Origin: Citrobacter sp. Awk 4
Lineage (GTDB): Bacteria > Pseudomonadota > Gammaproteobacteria > Enterobacterales > Enterobacteriaceae
Assembly: GCF_028069725.1 (NCBI RefSeq)
Contig: NZ_JANEWG010000022.1
Location: 1 to 64,000, forward strand
Reading direction: 5' to 3'
Length of the DNA stretch: 64,000 nt
In this document: positions 9,588-19,689 of the stretch, piece by piece
How positions within the stretch are numbered: position 1 is the stretch's first letter
Layout of the letters: each line of letters begins with the position of its first letter
Position numbers and translations under genes: made by a program
The notes under the pieces: generated by a model
Told to the model about the DNA's origin: nothing
The model's input: only the letters and a program-made list of their open reading frames with translations
Database searches by the model: none

Positions 9588-10439
9588 TTAGAGTAACGTT
9601 TTATGCAATGGGGAGAGGTTGACACCTTTCGCCACAAAGCCGTTAAACCATTCCGGGGCTTGCTCAAGCACCTGGCGTGCATGGGACTCTGTATCGAATT
9701 CAGCAAAGACACAGGCCCCTGTACCAGTCAGGCGCGACGGCGCGTATTCTAACAGCCAGGAAAGCGCCGCATCAACCTCGCGAAAACGTTTTCTTGCGAT
9801 AACCTCGCAATCGTTGCTGAATTCACATTTTAATAACGTTTCTATTGACCTTTTTGGCGTGTTACGTGGAAGTTGCGGATCTTTGAAAATAATGGGAGTA
9901 GGGATGCTCACACCAGGATGCACCACCAGATACCATTTCTCGGGTGGCGTGACGGGGGTCAGGATTTCGCCCACACCTTCGGCAAACGCCGCATGCCCGC
10001 GAACAAAGACCGGCACGTCCGCGCCCAGTGTTAAGCCCATCCCGGCCAGCTCATCGACAGAGAGCGCGCACTGCCACAGATGATTCAGCGCCACCAGTAC
10101 GGTGGCGGCATTGGAAGAGCCGCCCCCCAGACCGCCGCCCATCGGCAAACGTTTCTCAATGCGAATATCCGCACCGCTCCCTGCAGGCAGTCGCCCACGC
10201 GCAGAGGCGGTTTGCATTAGCAAACGCGCGGCGCGAACGATCAGGTTATCGTCGTTCTCAACGCCGTCGACAGGCGTTAGCAGATGAAGCTCGCCATCGT
10301 TGCGTGTTTCAATGCTGATGGTGTCGCCATAGTCCAGAAACTGGAATAGCGTTTGCAGCGTGTGATAACCGTCCGCACGCTGTCCGGTGATATATAAAAA
10401 GAGATTCAGTTTTGCCGGGGATGGCCAGTGGGTCATCAT
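9588..10439 (-). CDS. ispE: 4-(cytidine 5'-diphospho)-2-C-methyl-D-erythritol kinase
   Basis: Fourth step of the MEP isoprenoid pathway: ATP-dependent phosphorylation of CDP-methylerythritol. The 283-residue protein has the GHMP-kinase signature [14 protein letters not shown], the N-terminal [19 protein letters not shown] active-site block and the C-terminal LTGTGACVF loop. The start ATG at 10439 overlaps the lolB stop by 4 nt (ATGA), so translation is coupled to lolB; the second Met codon follows directly, and alignment with E. coli favours the first. Confidence 0.97.
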   Translation of the reverse strand: MMTHWPSPAKLNLFLYITGQRADGYHTLQTLFQFLDYGDTISIETRNDGELHLLTPVDGVENDDNLIVRAARLLMQTASARGRLPAGSGADIRIEKRLPMGGGLGGGSSNAATVLVALNHLWQCALSVDELAGMGLTLGADVPVFVRGHAAFAEGVGEILTPVTPPEKWYLVVHPGVSIPTPIIFKDPQLPRNTPKRSIETLLKCEFSNDCEVIARKRFREVDAALSWLLEYAPSRLTGTGACVFAEFDTESHARQVLEQAPEWFNGFVAKGVNLSPLHKTLL

Positions 10440-11059
10440 TTCACAATCCAGTTATCCATTTTCAGCTTAATGCGCTGACTTCCGTCAGACAGTTCCATAT
10501 TCGCGGGCATCGCAGGCTGCGTTTTGCTGTCATAGCCGCCGTAGACAACCTTCCAGTTTTTCCCGTCCTGGCGGTATTTCAGTTCGCTCAGACGGTACTG
10601 GTCGTCGAGGGTGTAGTCGGTGGCATCGCCGGGTAGACCCAGGATCCACTGACGCAGGCTATTGAGCGGGATAGGCATCCCGGTCAGCTTGCCAATCATT
10701 TCTTCTGCATCGTCGGCGGTATAGTGCTTACCTTTGTTGTCGACAAGTTCCACATTGCCGGGTTGTGCATTCAGTTCCAGCTCAGTGCTGCCCAGCGGAT
10801 TCGTTAACAGCAGGCGATAGCGGTCCTGTCCCGTTTGTTGCCAGAAGAAGCGGGCATATACTTTCTGCTGGTCGGAAATATAGGCAAATGCGCCGCGCGT
10901 CTGATATTGATGCAAGTTACGCACCTCCTGCTGATGCGAACGCCATTGCGGGGAATCCGGGCTTTGACCGGGGCCTTTTGGTGCGTTGAGGGTACAGGCG
11001 GTGAGGACCAGGCTCGCCAGCGGCAGCAGGCGGATCAGACGAAAATCAGGCAGGGTCAT
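10436..11059 (-). CDS. lolB: Outer-membrane lipoprotein receptor LolB
   Basis: A 207-residue lipoprotein. The signal peptide ends in the lipobox LTAC (Cys near residue 22) and the next residue is Thr, consistent with outer-membrane sorting. LolB takes lipoproteins from the periplasmic carrier LolA and inserts them into the outer membrane. The body has the expected Trp-rich beta-barrel features (NWKVVYGGY) and ends MDNWIVK. It is divergent from hemA across 306 bp and is first in lolB-ispE-prs, the standard enterobacterial arrangement. Confidence 0.96.
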   Translation of the reverse strand: MTLPDFRLIRLLPLASLVLTACTLNAPKGPGQSPDSPQWRSHQQEVRNLHQYQTRGAFAYISDQQKVYARFFWQQTGQDRYRLLLTNPLGSTELELNAQPGNVELVDNKGKHYTADDAEEMIGKLTGMPIPLNSLRQWILGLPGDATDYTLDDQYRLSELKYRQDGKNWKVVYGGYDSKTQPAMPANMELSDGSQRIKLKMDNWIVK

Positions 11060-11093
11060 AGTGATGACAAATCCTTGTTGTACGGTGCAAAAA

Positions 11094-11177
11094 TTGCCTG
11101 ATGGCGCTACGCTTGTATCAGGCCTACAAACTCAACCCGTAGGCCGGAGCAGGCGAATTCGCTGCCATCCGGCAACA
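11094..11177. repeat. REP/BIME element between lolB and hemA
   Basis: Two inverted REP (PU) units are visible: TTGCCTGATGGCGCTACGC...CAGGCCTACAA at 11094-11129, and its opposite CGTAGGCCGGAGCAGGCGAA...CATCCGGCAA at 11138-11177. Together they form a BIME of the kind scattered between enterobacterial genes. It lies in a divergent promoter region, a less usual place for REPs, which mostly follow stop codons. The rest of the 11060-11365 gap should hold the lolB and hemA promoters; no coding signal is seen. Confidence 0.8.
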
Positions 11178-11365
11178 TCTTGCCATCGGTTGCAGTTATA
11201 ACCCTTAATGCTAGCGCCGCCGCAGGGTATCGTCTATGGTCAAGATATCTTAATTTGTGCGGTAAGCTATTACTCCAAAAGGGGGCACTCTCTTTTATTG
11301 ACCTCGCGCATCCTGTATGATGCACCCAGTCTAACCTTATCAACGCTGGTACTATTCCCGCACAC

Positions 11366-12622
11366 ATGACCCTTTTAGCGCTTGGTATTAACCACAAAAC
11401 AGCACCGGTATCGCTGCGAGAACGCGTCACGTTTTCGCCGGATACGCTCGACCAGGCGCTGGAAAGCCTGCAGGCGCTGCCCATGGTGCGAGGCGGGGTG
11501 GTGTTGTCTACGTGCAACCGTACCGAGTTGTACCTTAGCGTTGAAGAACAAGAAAACCTGCAAGAAGCGCTGATTCGTTGGTTATGCAATTACCATAACC
11601 TGAACGAAGAAGATCTGCGCAATAGCCTCTACTGGCATCAGGATAACGACGCCGTCAGCCATCTGATGCGCGTTGCCAGCGGTTTGGATTCACTGGTGCT
11701 GGGCGAGCCGCAAATCCTCGGGCAGGTGAAAAAAGCGTTTGCTGATTCCAGCCGGGGTCACCTGAATGCCAGCGATCTGGAGCGTATGTTCCAGAAGTCG
11801 TTTTCTGTGGCCAAACGCGTGCGTACGGAAACGGAAATCGGCGCCAGCGCTGTCTCAGTGGCATTTGCCGCCTGTACGCTGGCGCGGCAAATCTTTGAAT
11901 CGCTGTCTACCGTGACCGTATTGCTGGTCGGGGCGGGAGAGACCATCGAACTGGTTGCCCGCCATCTGCGCGAACACAAAGTGAAGAAAATGATCATCGC
12001 CAACCGTACCCGCGAACGTGCGCAGGTATTGGCCGATGAAGTTGGCGCTGATGTTATCTCGCTCAGCGAGATCGACGAACGTTTGCAGGATGCGGATATT
12101 ATTATCAGTTCGACGGCCAGTCCGTTACCGATAATCGGTAAAGGGATGGTCGAACGGGCGTTGAAAAACCGCCGTAATCAGCCAATGCTGCTGGTCGATA
12201 TTGCCGTTCCGCGCGATGTTGAACCGGAAGTCGGCAAATTATCCAACGCCTATCTGTATAGCGTTGATGACCTGCAAAGCATTATTTCGCACAACCTGGC
12301 GCAACGTAAAGCGGCGGCCGTGGAAGCGGAAACCATTGTTGAGCAGGAAACCAGCGAGTTTATGGCCTGGCTGCGTGCGCAAAGCGCCAGCGAGACTATC
12401 CGCGAATATCGCAGCCAGTCAGAACATGTTCGTGATGAATTAACCGCAAAAGCGTTAGCCTCCCTTGAACAGGGCGGAGACCCGCAGGCTATTATGCAGG
12501 ATCTGGCGTGGAAACTGACCAATCGCCTGATTCATGCGCCAACCAAATCTCTTCAGCAGGCCGCCCGTGACGGGGATGATGAACGCCTGAATATTCTGCG
12601 CGACAGCCTCGGGCTGGAGTAG
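11366..12622 (+). CDS. hemA: Glutamyl-tRNA reductase
   Basis: First committed step of C5-pathway haem synthesis: NADPH-dependent reduction of Glu-tRNA to glutamate-1-semialdehyde. At 418 residues it matches E. coli. The N-terminal catalytic domain has the nucleophile Cys50 in [12 protein letters not shown] and [17 protein letters not shown]. The central NADP-binding domain has [12 protein letters not shown], and the C-terminal dimerisation domain is helical. It starts the hemA-prfA-prmC-sirB2-sirB1-kdsA series; the 40-nt gap to prfA suggests one transcript. Confidence 0.97.
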   Translation: MTLLALGINHKTAPVSLRERVTFSPDTLDQALESLQALPMVRGGVVLSTCNRTELYLSVEEQENLQEALIRWLCNYHNLNEEDLRNSLYWHQDNDAVSHLMRVASGLDSLVLGEPQILGQVKKAFADSSRGHLNASDLERMFQKSFSVAKRVRTETEIGASAVSVAFAACTLARQIFESLSTVTVLLVGAGETIELVARHLREHKVKKMIIANRTRERAQVLADEVGADVISLSEIDERLQDADIIISSTASPLPIIGKGMVERALKNRRNQPMLLVDIAVPRDVEPEVGKLSNAYLYSVDDLQSIISHNLAQRKAAAVEAETIVEQETSEFMAWLRAQSASETIREYRSQSEHVRDELTAKALASLEQGGDPQAIMQDLAWKLTNRLIHAPTKSLQQAARDGDDERLNILRDSLGLE

Positions 12623-12662
12623 CAGCACACCAATCTCATTTTTACAGGGTGCATTTACGCCT

Positions 12663-13745
12663 ATGAAGCCTTCTATCGTTGCCAAACTGGAAGCCCTGCA
12701 TGAACGCCATGAAGAAGTTCAGGCGCTGTTGGGTGATGCGGGGACCATTGCAGACCAGGAACGCTTTCGCGCATTGTCGCGTGAGTATGCGCAATTAAGT
12801 GATGTTTCTCGCTGTTTTACGGACTGGCAACAGGTTCAGGACGATATTGAAACAGCACAGATGATGCTCGACGATCCTGAAATGCGTGAAATGGCGCAAG
12901 ATGAACTGCGCGAAGCAAAAGAAAAATGTGAACAACTGGAGCAACAGCTGCAAGTGCTGTTATTGCCACAAGATCCGGACGACGAACGTAACGCCTTCCT
13001 TGAAGTGCGTGCCGGAACCGGTGGTGATGAAGCGGCGTTGTTTGCCGGTGATCTGTTCCGTATGTACAGCCGCTATGCCGAATCGCGCCGCTGGCGGGTG
13101 GAGATCATGAGCGCTAACGAAGGCGAGCACGGCGGTTATAAAGAGATTATTGCCAAAGTGAGCGGCGACGGCGTTTACGGTAGACTGAAATTCGAATCCG
13201 GCGGCCATCGTGTGCAGCGTGTACCGGCGACGGAGTCACAGGGGCGTATCCACACTTCCGCCTGTACCGTGGCGGTAATGCCGGAATTACCCGAAGCGGA
13301 ACTGCCAGACATCAATCCAGCCGATCTGCGTATCGATACCTTCCGTTCATCAGGGGCGGGTGGTCAGCACGTTAACACCACCGATTCTGCAATCCGTATT
13401 ACCCACTTGCCGACGGGTATTGTCGTCGAGTGTCAGGACGAACGTTCACAGCATAAGAACAAAGCTAAAGCGATGTCGGTGTTGGGGTCACGTATTCGTG
13501 CAGCCGAAGTGGCAAGGCGTCAGCAGGCGGAAGCGTCTGAGCGTCGTAACCTGTTAGGCAGCGGCGATCGCAGCGATCGTAACCGCACCTATAACTTCCC
13601 GCAGGGGCGCGTGACCGATCACCGCATCAACCTGACGCTTTATCGTCTTGATGAGGCGATGGAAGGGAAACTGGATATGCTCATTGAGCCGATTGTCCAG
13701 GAATATCAGGCCGACCAACTGGCAGCGCTGTCTGAGCAGGAATAA
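12663..13745 (+). CDS. prfA: Peptide chain release factor 1
   Basis: Recognises UAA and UAG and triggers peptide release. The 360-residue protein has the RF1 tripeptide PAT in [10 protein letters not shown] (near residue 190), which reads the stop codon, and the catalytic GGQ in [18 protein letters not shown] (near residue 235). The N-terminal coiled helical domain is complete. The stop overlaps the prmC start by one base (TAATG), which ties production of the factor to that of the enzyme that methylates its GGQ glutamine. Confidence 0.98.
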   Translation: MKPSIVAKLEALHERHEEVQALLGDAGTIADQERFRALSREYAQLSDVSRCFTDWQQVQDDIETAQMMLDDPEMREMAQDELREAKEKCEQLEQQLQVLLLPQDPDDERNAFLEVRAGTGGDEAALFAGDLFRMYSRYAESRRWRVEIMSANEGEHGGYKEIIAKVSGDGVYGRLKFESGGHRVQRVPATESQGRIHTSACTVAVMPELPEAELPDINPADLRIDTFRSSGAGGQHVNTTDSAIRITHLPTGIVVECQDERSQHKNKAKAMSVLGSRIRAAEVARRQQAEASERRNLLGSGDRSDRNRTYNFPQGRVTDHRINLTLYRLDEAMEGKLDMLIEPIVQEYQADQLAALSEQE

Positions 13746-14578
13746 TGGATTACCAGCACTGGCTGCGTGACGCGATAAGCCAATTAGCGCAAAGCGAAAG
13801 CCCGCGTCGCGATGCCGAGATCCTTCTGGAGCATGTGACCGGCAAAACGCGGACCTTTATCCTGGCGTTTGGTGAGACGGCGTTAACCGATGCGCAGTAC
13901 GAGCAACTGTCCGTACTGCTAGCCCGCCGCCAGCGGGGAGAACCCATTGCCCATTTGATCGGGGTGCGTGAATTCTGGTCGCTGCCGCTGTTTGTCTCTC
14001 CCGCGACGCTGATCCCGCGTCCGGATACCGAGTGTCTGGTCGAGCAGGCGCTGGCGCGCTTGCCTGCCACCGCATGTCGCATCCTTGATTTAGGAACCGG
14101 TACTGGCGCTATTGCGCTGGCGCTGGCTGTCGAGCGCCCGGACTGCGAGGTCGTTGCGGTCGATCGCATGGCCGACGCGGTAGCGCTGGCATTGCGTAAT
14201 AAAGCGCATCTGGCGATCCCCAATATACGAATCCTGCAGAGCGACTGGTTCAGCGCATTGCAGGGACAGTCGTTTGAGATGATTGTCAGTAATCCGCCAT
14301 ATATTGATGCGCAGGACCCGCACCTTTCTCAGGGCGATGTGCGATTCGAACCGTTGTCGGCGCTGGTTGCCGACGATCAGGGAATGGCGGATATTGCGCA
14401 CATTATTGCGCAGGCGCGTCATGCGCTGACGCCCGGCGGCTTTTTGCTGCTGGAGCACGGCTGGCAGCAGGGGGCGTTGGTCAGAGACGCGTTCAGTCAG
14501 GCGGGGTACATGCAGATTGAAACCTGTCGTGATTATGGCGATAACGAGCGTATCACGCTTGGGCGTATCGCGTTATGA
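13745..14578 (+). CDS. prmC: Release-factor glutamine methyltransferase
   Basis: Methylates the GGQ glutamine of RF1 and RF2 using SAM. The 277-residue protein has an N-terminal helical substrate domain, the SAM-binding ILDLGTGTGAIALALA motif near residue 115 and the catalytic NPPY in SNPPYIDAQDP near residue 183. It overlaps prfA by 1 nt and sirB2 by 4 nt (ATGA), so the genes are translationally linked. It was first named hemK for its place beside hemA. Confidence 0.97.
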   Translation: MDYQHWLRDAISQLAQSESPRRDAEILLEHVTGKTRTFILAFGETALTDAQYEQLSVLLARRQRGEPIAHLIGVREFWSLPLFVSPATLIPRPDTECLVEQALARLPATACRILDLGTGTGAIALALAVERPDCEVVAVDRMADAVALALRNKAHLAIPNIRILQSDWFSALQGQSFEMIVSNPPYIDAQDPHLSQGDVRFEPLSALVADDQGMADIAHIIAQARHALTPGGFLLLEHGWQQGALVRDAFSQAGYMQIETCRDYGDNERITLGRIAL

Positions 14579-14967
14579 CGACGTTTAACGTGCTTATGGG
14601 TGTTCATCTCATCAGCATTGCGCTTTCAGTCAGTCTGTTGACGCTGCGTTTCTGGTGGCGTTATAGCGGGAATCCGCTGGCAACGGCCCGCTGGACGCGG
14701 ATTGTGCCGCCGGTTATTGATACCATATTGCTGCTAAGCGGCGTGGGGTTAATCCTTAAAACGCACATCCTGCCATTCACCGAACAAGGTACATGGCTGA
14801 CTGAGAAGTTGTTTGGAGTTATCATTTACATCGTTTTGGGTTTTATTGCGCTTGATTACCGTCAGGCGCGCAGTCAGCAGGCACGAGTTATCGCTTTCCC
14901 GCTGGCGCTGGTGGTGCTGTACATCATCATTAAACTCGCCACCACAAAAATACCGTTACTGGGGTAA
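14575..14967 (+). CDS. sirB2: SirB2-family membrane protein
   Basis: A 130-residue protein with four predicted membrane spans. The E. coli orthologue is ychQ. It starts within the prmC stop and is followed 3 nt later by sirB1. The name comes from Salmonella, where the sirB locus affects invasion gene expression; the biochemical role is unknown. There are no catalytic motifs. Confidence 0.9.
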   Translation: MTTFNVLMGVHLISIALSVSLLTLRFWWRYSGNPLATARWTRIVPPVIDTILLLSGVGLILKTHILPFTEQGTWLTEKLFGVIIYIVLGFIALDYRQARSQQARVIAFPLALVVLYIIIKLATTKIPLLG

Positions 14968-14970
14968 GTC

Positions 14971-15780
14971 ATGAGGTCGTTAGCTGATTTCGAATTTAAT
15001 AAAGCACCGTTGTGCGATGGGATGATTCTGGCATCGGAGTCGATCCGTCAGGATTTTCCGACGCAATCTGTCTACGACGAGCTGGAACGACTGGTCAGTC
15101 TGGCGCACGAAGAAATTAGCCAGCTCCTGTCTCAGGATGAGCAACTGGAAAAACTGCTGGCACTGTTTTATGGCGAATGGGGATTTACGGATACCCAGGG
15201 CGTCTACCGTCTCTCTGATGCTTTATGGCTCGATCAGGTTTTGAAAAACCGCCAGGGCAGCGCAGTCTCGCTGGGCGCTATCTTACTGTGGGTGGCTAAC
15301 CGCCTTAATCTCCCGCTGGTTCCGGTTATTTTTCCGACGCAGCTGATTCTGCGAATTGAATCGCTGGAAGGGGAAATGTGGCTGATTAACCCGTTTAACG
15401 GTGAAACGCTTGATGAACATACGCTGGAAGTCTGGCTGAAAGGAAATATCAGCCCGGTGGCGGAACTGTTCAATGAGGATCTGGATGAAGCCGATAACGC
15501 GGAAGTGATCCGTAAATTGCTGGACACCCTAAAGTCATCATTGATGGAAGAGCGGCAGATGGAGCTGGCATTACGTGCCAGTGAAGCATTGCTGCAATTT
15601 AATCCAGAAGATCCGTATGAGATACGTGACCGTGGATTGATTTACGCGCAGCTGGAGTGCGAACATGTTGCGCTGACCGATTTAAGCTATTTCGTTGAAC
15701 AGTGTCCGGAAGATCCGATCAGCGAAATGATTCGTGCGCAGATTAATACTATTTCGCACAAGCAAATTGTACTGCATTAA
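14971..15780 (+). CDS. sirB1: SirB1 protein (transglutaminase-like plus TPR)
   Basis: A 269-residue cytoplasmic protein, orthologue of E. coli YchA. The N-terminal two thirds carry a transglutaminase-like fold (NRQGSAVSLGAILLWVANRL, IFPTQLILRIE). The C-terminal part has two TPR-like helical repeats (ALRASEALLQFNPEDPYEIR, LTDLSYFVEQCPEDPISE). The Cys of active transglutaminases is not seen at the expected SLG position, so the domain may be non-catalytic. It lies in the hemA-kdsA series, 3 nt after sirB2 and 36 nt before kdsA. Its function is not established. Confidence 0.9.
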   Translation: MRSLADFEFNKAPLCDGMILASESIRQDFPTQSVYDELERLVSLAHEEISQLLSQDEQLEKLLALFYGEWGFTDTQGVYRLSDALWLDQVLKNRQGSAVSLGAILLWVANRLNLPLVPVIFPTQLILRIESLEGEMWLINPFNGETLDEHTLEVWLKGNISPVAELFNEDLDEADNAEVIRKLLDTLKSSLMEERQMELALRASEALLQFNPEDPYEIRDRGLIYAQLECEHVALTDLSYFVEQCPEDPISEMIRAQINTISHKQIVLH

Positions 15781-15807
15781 TTTATCGACATTCTTACTCA
15801 TCACTAA

Positions 15808-16671
<864 letters not shown>

Positions 16672-16722
16672 GTTGTCTCGTTTGTACGTCGGCAGGCGTT
16701 TTACCGCCCGATGTCACGACAT

Positions 16723-16749
16723 AAAAAAACCCGCGCTGCGGGTTTTTTT
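16723..16749. terminator. Bidirectional terminator, kdsA / chaA
   Basis: A7-CCCGC / GCGGG-T7 hairpin with a 3-nt GCT loop. It lies between the converging kdsA and chaA genes and looks functional in both directions. Confidence 0.9.
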
Positions 16750-16761
16750 ACATTTGATGGG

Positions 16762-17862
16762 TCAGGCAAATATCGTCATCAAATAGGCGACAAACAGTGC
16801 CAGATGCGCAGCGCCGTTCAGAACATTGGTGCGCCCCGTTGAAAATGAAATGTGGCAGAGGACTAACGACGTCACCATCACGATCATTTCTGGTGCGCCT
16901 AACCCAAAGACCAGATCGTTGCCGGTTGCCCATGCAATCAGCGTGACGACCGGCACGGTCAGGGAAATGGTCGCCAGCACGGAACCAAAGAACAGGTTCA
17001 TGGCGCGCTGTACCTGGTTACTCAATACCGCTTTTAATGCTCCCAATCCCTCAGGGGAAAGAATAAGCAACGCCACCAGGAAACCGGTAAATGCCACAGG
17101 CGCATTCATTTCGGTCAATAACATTTCCAGCGAGTTGGCGTTCATTTTCGTTACGGCAATGACGGCAATCAGATGCACGATCAACCAAATGGCGTGCCAC
17201 ATATTGCTGTGTGCTGAGGGTTTGCCGTGATGCGGGTCATCGTCGTCGCTCTCATCTTCATGTTCGTAGACGAAAAGACTTTGGTGCGTTCTGGTTTGAA
17301 TCAGTAAAAATACGCCATACATCGCTGCGGAAATAGCAGCAACCAACAGTGCCTGACCGGTGGAGAAATTCGCACCCGGTAGCGCCATTGGAAAGACCAG
17401 CACGATAATAGCCAGCGGAAACAGCGCAATAAGATATTGCTTAATGCCAAACAAATTCACATATTGCGTCGCGAATTTACGACCACCTAACAGTAAAGAA
17501 AAACCGACCAGACCACCCGTCACGATCATAATGATCGAATAGAGTGTGTCGCGCATCAGTGTTGGCGCAGCATCGCCGGTTGCCATCAGGGCAGAAATTA
17601 AACTGACTTCGAGAATGACCACTGAAAGACTTAAAATTAGCGAGCCATAGGGTTCGCCGAGTCGATGGGCTAATACATCCGCGTGACGGACAACGCTGAA
17701 CGCGCTGCTTAAAATACCAATAAGGGCAAGAATATTAATTCCGACGACCGCTGGTAGTGACTGACTGCCTCCCCACAGGAACAGTACCACCAGGGCAACG
17801 ACCGGGAAAATAAGTGAGGTCTCCTTGTGGCGGGTTTTCACCGCCTCATGCGCATGCGTCAT
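16762..17862 (-). CDS. chaA: Na+(K+,Ca2+)/H+ antiporter ChaA
   Basis: A 366-residue inner-membrane cation/proton antiporter of the CaCA superfamily with two homologous halves. Each carries a short acidic alpha-repeat (VVILEVSLISALMATGD near residue 90, LLILSPEGLGALKAVLSN near residue 265). Between them is a cytoplasmic loop rich in acidic and His residues (HEDESDDDDPHHGKP, near 200-215), a likely ion-sensing segment. In E. coli it expels Na+ and Ca2+ at high pH. It is divergent from chaC, with chaB not found between them. Confidence 0.96.
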   Translation of the reverse strand: MTHAHEAVKTRHKETSLIFPVVALVVLFLWGGSQSLPAVVGINILALIGILSSAFSVVRHADVLAHRLGEPYGSLILSLSVVILEVSLISALMATGDAAPTLMRDTLYSIIMIVTGGLVGFSLLLGGRKFATQYVNLFGIKQYLIALFPLAIIVLVFPMALPGANFSTGQALLVAAISAAMYGVFLLIQTRTHQSLFVYEHEDESDDDDPHHGKPSAHSNMWHAIWLIVHLIAVIAVTKMNANSLEMLLTEMNAPVAFTGFLVALLILSPEGLGALKAVLSNQVQRAMNLFFGSVLATISLTVPVVTLIAWATGNDLVFGLGAPEMIVMVTSLVLCHISFSTGRTNVLNGAAHLALFVAYLMTIFA

Positions 17863-18157
17863 TATGATTCTCCATCTGTGCAGGTGCTTTTAATTATAAA
17901 TGTAACAAAGGATGTAAAAGTAACAGAAAACGCAGCCTGACCTGAGTGGTTTTACGAATTTTTACCGCATGGCCGTATATTCCGGGCAAAGTGAATAAAA
18001 GCATCTATCTTGTTTATAGAGTATTTAAATAACAGCAGATTAGTTTTTAGTTAAAACAGAAAATAAGTGTAGCAGCGTAATAAGCGCGATGCGCTTTTCC
18101 TCTCTTCACTCCCGGAAAAAAGGTGTATACAGACGAAGGGGGAGGGAAGAAAAGAGT
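17863..18157. other. chaA-chaC intergenic region; chaB not seen
   Basis: In E. coli K-12 chaB (76 codons, starting MPYKTKSDLP) lies between chaA and chaC. I read this gap on both strands and found no ChaB-like frame. The stretch is AT-rich and should hold the chaA promoter. A leftward 82-codon frame (18051-18299) has no recognisable features and is not called. From 18158 a short ORF begins (listed separately), and the rest up to 18393 is the chaC leader. Confidence 0.6.
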
Positions 18158-18220
18158 ATGAAAAATGAAACGATACCCGTTGAGGATAAAAACCGAAGCG
18201 TATCGTTTCCAGAGAGTTAG
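18158..18220 (+). CDS. Possible 20-codon leader ORF enclosing an inverted repeat
   Basis: A frame of 20 sense codons (MKNETIPVEDKNRSVSFPES) starts at the ATG at 18158 after a purine-rich run (GGGGGAGGGAAGAAAAGAG), though GGAGG sits 12 nt away, rather far. It contains a perfect 10-bp inverted repeat, GAAACGATAC at 18167-18176 and GTATCGTTTC at 18200-18209. No T-run follows, so the hairpin is not an obvious terminator. It could be a protein-binding dyad or an RNA switch ahead of chaC. Translation is unproven. Confidence 0.2.
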   Translation: MKNETIPVEDKNRSVSFPES

Positions 18221-18393
18221 TGAATCCTGTGATATGCAGGATGAGCAATTGGTGCGCCGCAGCAGGGCAACTGTCTTGCATGCGGCCTGTGAATTGCATA
18301 TTGTCCTGTTATTGGTTTCATAATGAACAGCAAAAATGCCCGGAAGGCGTCAAAAAAGTGTCGCAGGGAAGTATGCAGTGGCGGAGGTGTAAG

Positions 18394-19089
18394 GTGTTAA
18401 CGCGTGATTTTTTATTAAATGCCGACTGTAAGACGGCATTTGGTGTTATTGAAGAATCACTACTCTGGTCAGCAGAACAACGGGCAGCCTCACTGGCGGC
18501 CACGCTTGCCTGTAGACCCGATGACGGACCGGTGTGGATCTTTGGTTATGGATCGTTGATGTGGAATCCGGCATTAGAGTTCGATGAGTCCTGTACCGGC
18601 ACCTTAGTCGGCTGGCATCGCGCATTTTGTCTTCGTCTGACGGCAGGGCGAGGTACGGCGTGTCGGCCTGGCCGTATGCTGGCGCTGAAAGAAGGTGGCC
18701 GCACCACAGGCGTTGCCTACCGGTTGCCTGACGCCACGCTTGAACAGGAGCTCACGCTGTTGTGGAAGCGGGAGATGATCACCGGATGCTATCTGCCGAC
18801 GTGGTGTCAGTTAGCGCTTGATGATGGTCGGACGGTGAACGCGCTGGTCTTTATTATGGACCCCCGTCATCCGTTGTTTGAATCCGATACCCGGGCGCAA
18901 ATCATTGCGCCATTGATTGCCCGTGCCAGCGGCCCCTTAGGCAGCAATGCGCAGTACCTGTTCTCTCTTGAGCAGGCGCTTGTTAAGTTGGGTATGCAGG
19001 ATGATTGTCTGAACGAGCTGGTGGCGAATGTCAAAGAATTGCTGGGAGAGACGCCATCAGAAGGCGTTTTCAGACCCGGTTTTGCCTAA
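18394..19089 (+). CDS. chaC: Glutathione-specific gamma-glutamylcyclotransferase ChaC
   Basis: Cleaves glutathione to 5-oxoproline and Cys-Gly. I start at the GTG at 18394, which has GGAGG six bases upstream and gives 231 residues, matching E. coli; an in-frame ATG at 18373 and the longer open frame lack a well-placed site. The substrate loop FGYGSLMWNP is near residue 47. The catalytic Glu is in the ELTLLWKREM region. The C-terminus ends FRPGFA. It reads away from chaA. In E. coli chaB would precede it; here the upstream 500 bp has no chaB. Confidence 0.94.
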   Translation: MLTRDFLLNADCKTAFGVIEESLLWSAEQRAASLAATLACRPDDGPVWIFGYGSLMWNPALEFDESCTGTLVGWHRAFCLRLTAGRGTACRPGRMLALKEGGRTTGVAYRLPDATLEQELTLLWKREMITGCYLPTWCQLALDDGRTVNALVFIMDPRHPLFESDTRAQIIAPLIARASGPLGSNAQYLFSLEQALVKLGMQDDCLNELVANVKELLGETPSEGVFRPGFA

Positions 19090-19119
19090 ATCTGGCCCCT
19101 GAAACCAGGGGCCAGATTA

Positions 19120-19365
19120 TCAGGCTGCGATATAACTGATCGAGTGTTCCAGCGATTGGCTGTGCCCGTCGATCAGTACATTCCATACACCGGTGTACGG
19201 TACGGTCAGCCAGGCGTTGTCACTATCCTGCACGCTTAAAATATCGGTCTGCGTGTCTTTGACGTGTGTGTTGTCACTCATTAAATGGATGTGGCAGCGC
19301 CCGGAACAGCGCACAACCACGGTATCCCCGCCAAACAATTTCAAACTTGTTTTTACTAATGCCAT
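19120..19365 (-). CDS. 81-aa protein, DUF1883-like
   Basis: A small cytoplasmic protein starting MALVKTSLKLFGGDTVVVRC with GGGGTG upstream of the ATG at 19365. The spacing of VVVRCSGRCHIHLMSDNTHV and VPYTGVWNVLIDG recalls the DUF1883 beta-sandwich family (G-x-V-x-V, then L-M-D, then P-x-x-G-x-W-x-V-V-I-D-G). It has two Cys and two His in CSGRCHIH. K-12 has no gene here as far as I recall. It lies between chaC (convergent) and ychN (same strand, 324 nt upstream). Function unknown. Confidence 0.6.
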   Translation of the reverse strand: MALVKTSLKLFGGDTVVVRCSGRCHIHLMSDNTHVKDTQTDILSVQDSDNAWLTVPYTGVWNVLIDGHSQSLEHSISYIAA

Positions 19366-19689
19366 TTTTCACCCCGTCCTGAAATCAACTGACTTCCTTG
19401 CGGAAGAACTGCGTGATGTTGTTCACATTTCACTCATTGCATAACACCAAAGGGGAGGGTTGCGGATGCTGATTTTGATCAAAAAATGGCATGACGATTC
19501 AACAAAGCTGACAAAATCTCTTAGAAATGTTTCAGGGGGGTGATAACTTTTGGTGAATATATGGCTGTATAAGATTAAATTCGAAAATGTCTTACATTTT
19601 CAGCGAGCTTGCCTGTCGACGACCTCTGGCAGGCAAGTTCGGGCAATAAAACGAACGCTGAAATAAACGGGTCATTCCAGCGACGAACC
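19366..19689. other. Intergenic region between the DUF1883-like gene and ychN
   Basis: No gene is seen. It contains a TTTTGATCAAAA palindrome near 19472-19483 and an inverted repeat CTTGCCTG...CAGGCAAG at 19608-19637 just past the ychN stop. The latter has a long loop and no T-run on either strand, so it is a weak candidate for the ychN terminator. Confidence 0.5.

Noticed and set aside
18051-18299. 82-codon leftward frame in the chaA-chaC gap
   Set aside because: No ribosome site, no recognisable pattern, and it overlaps the dyad region and the chaC leader.
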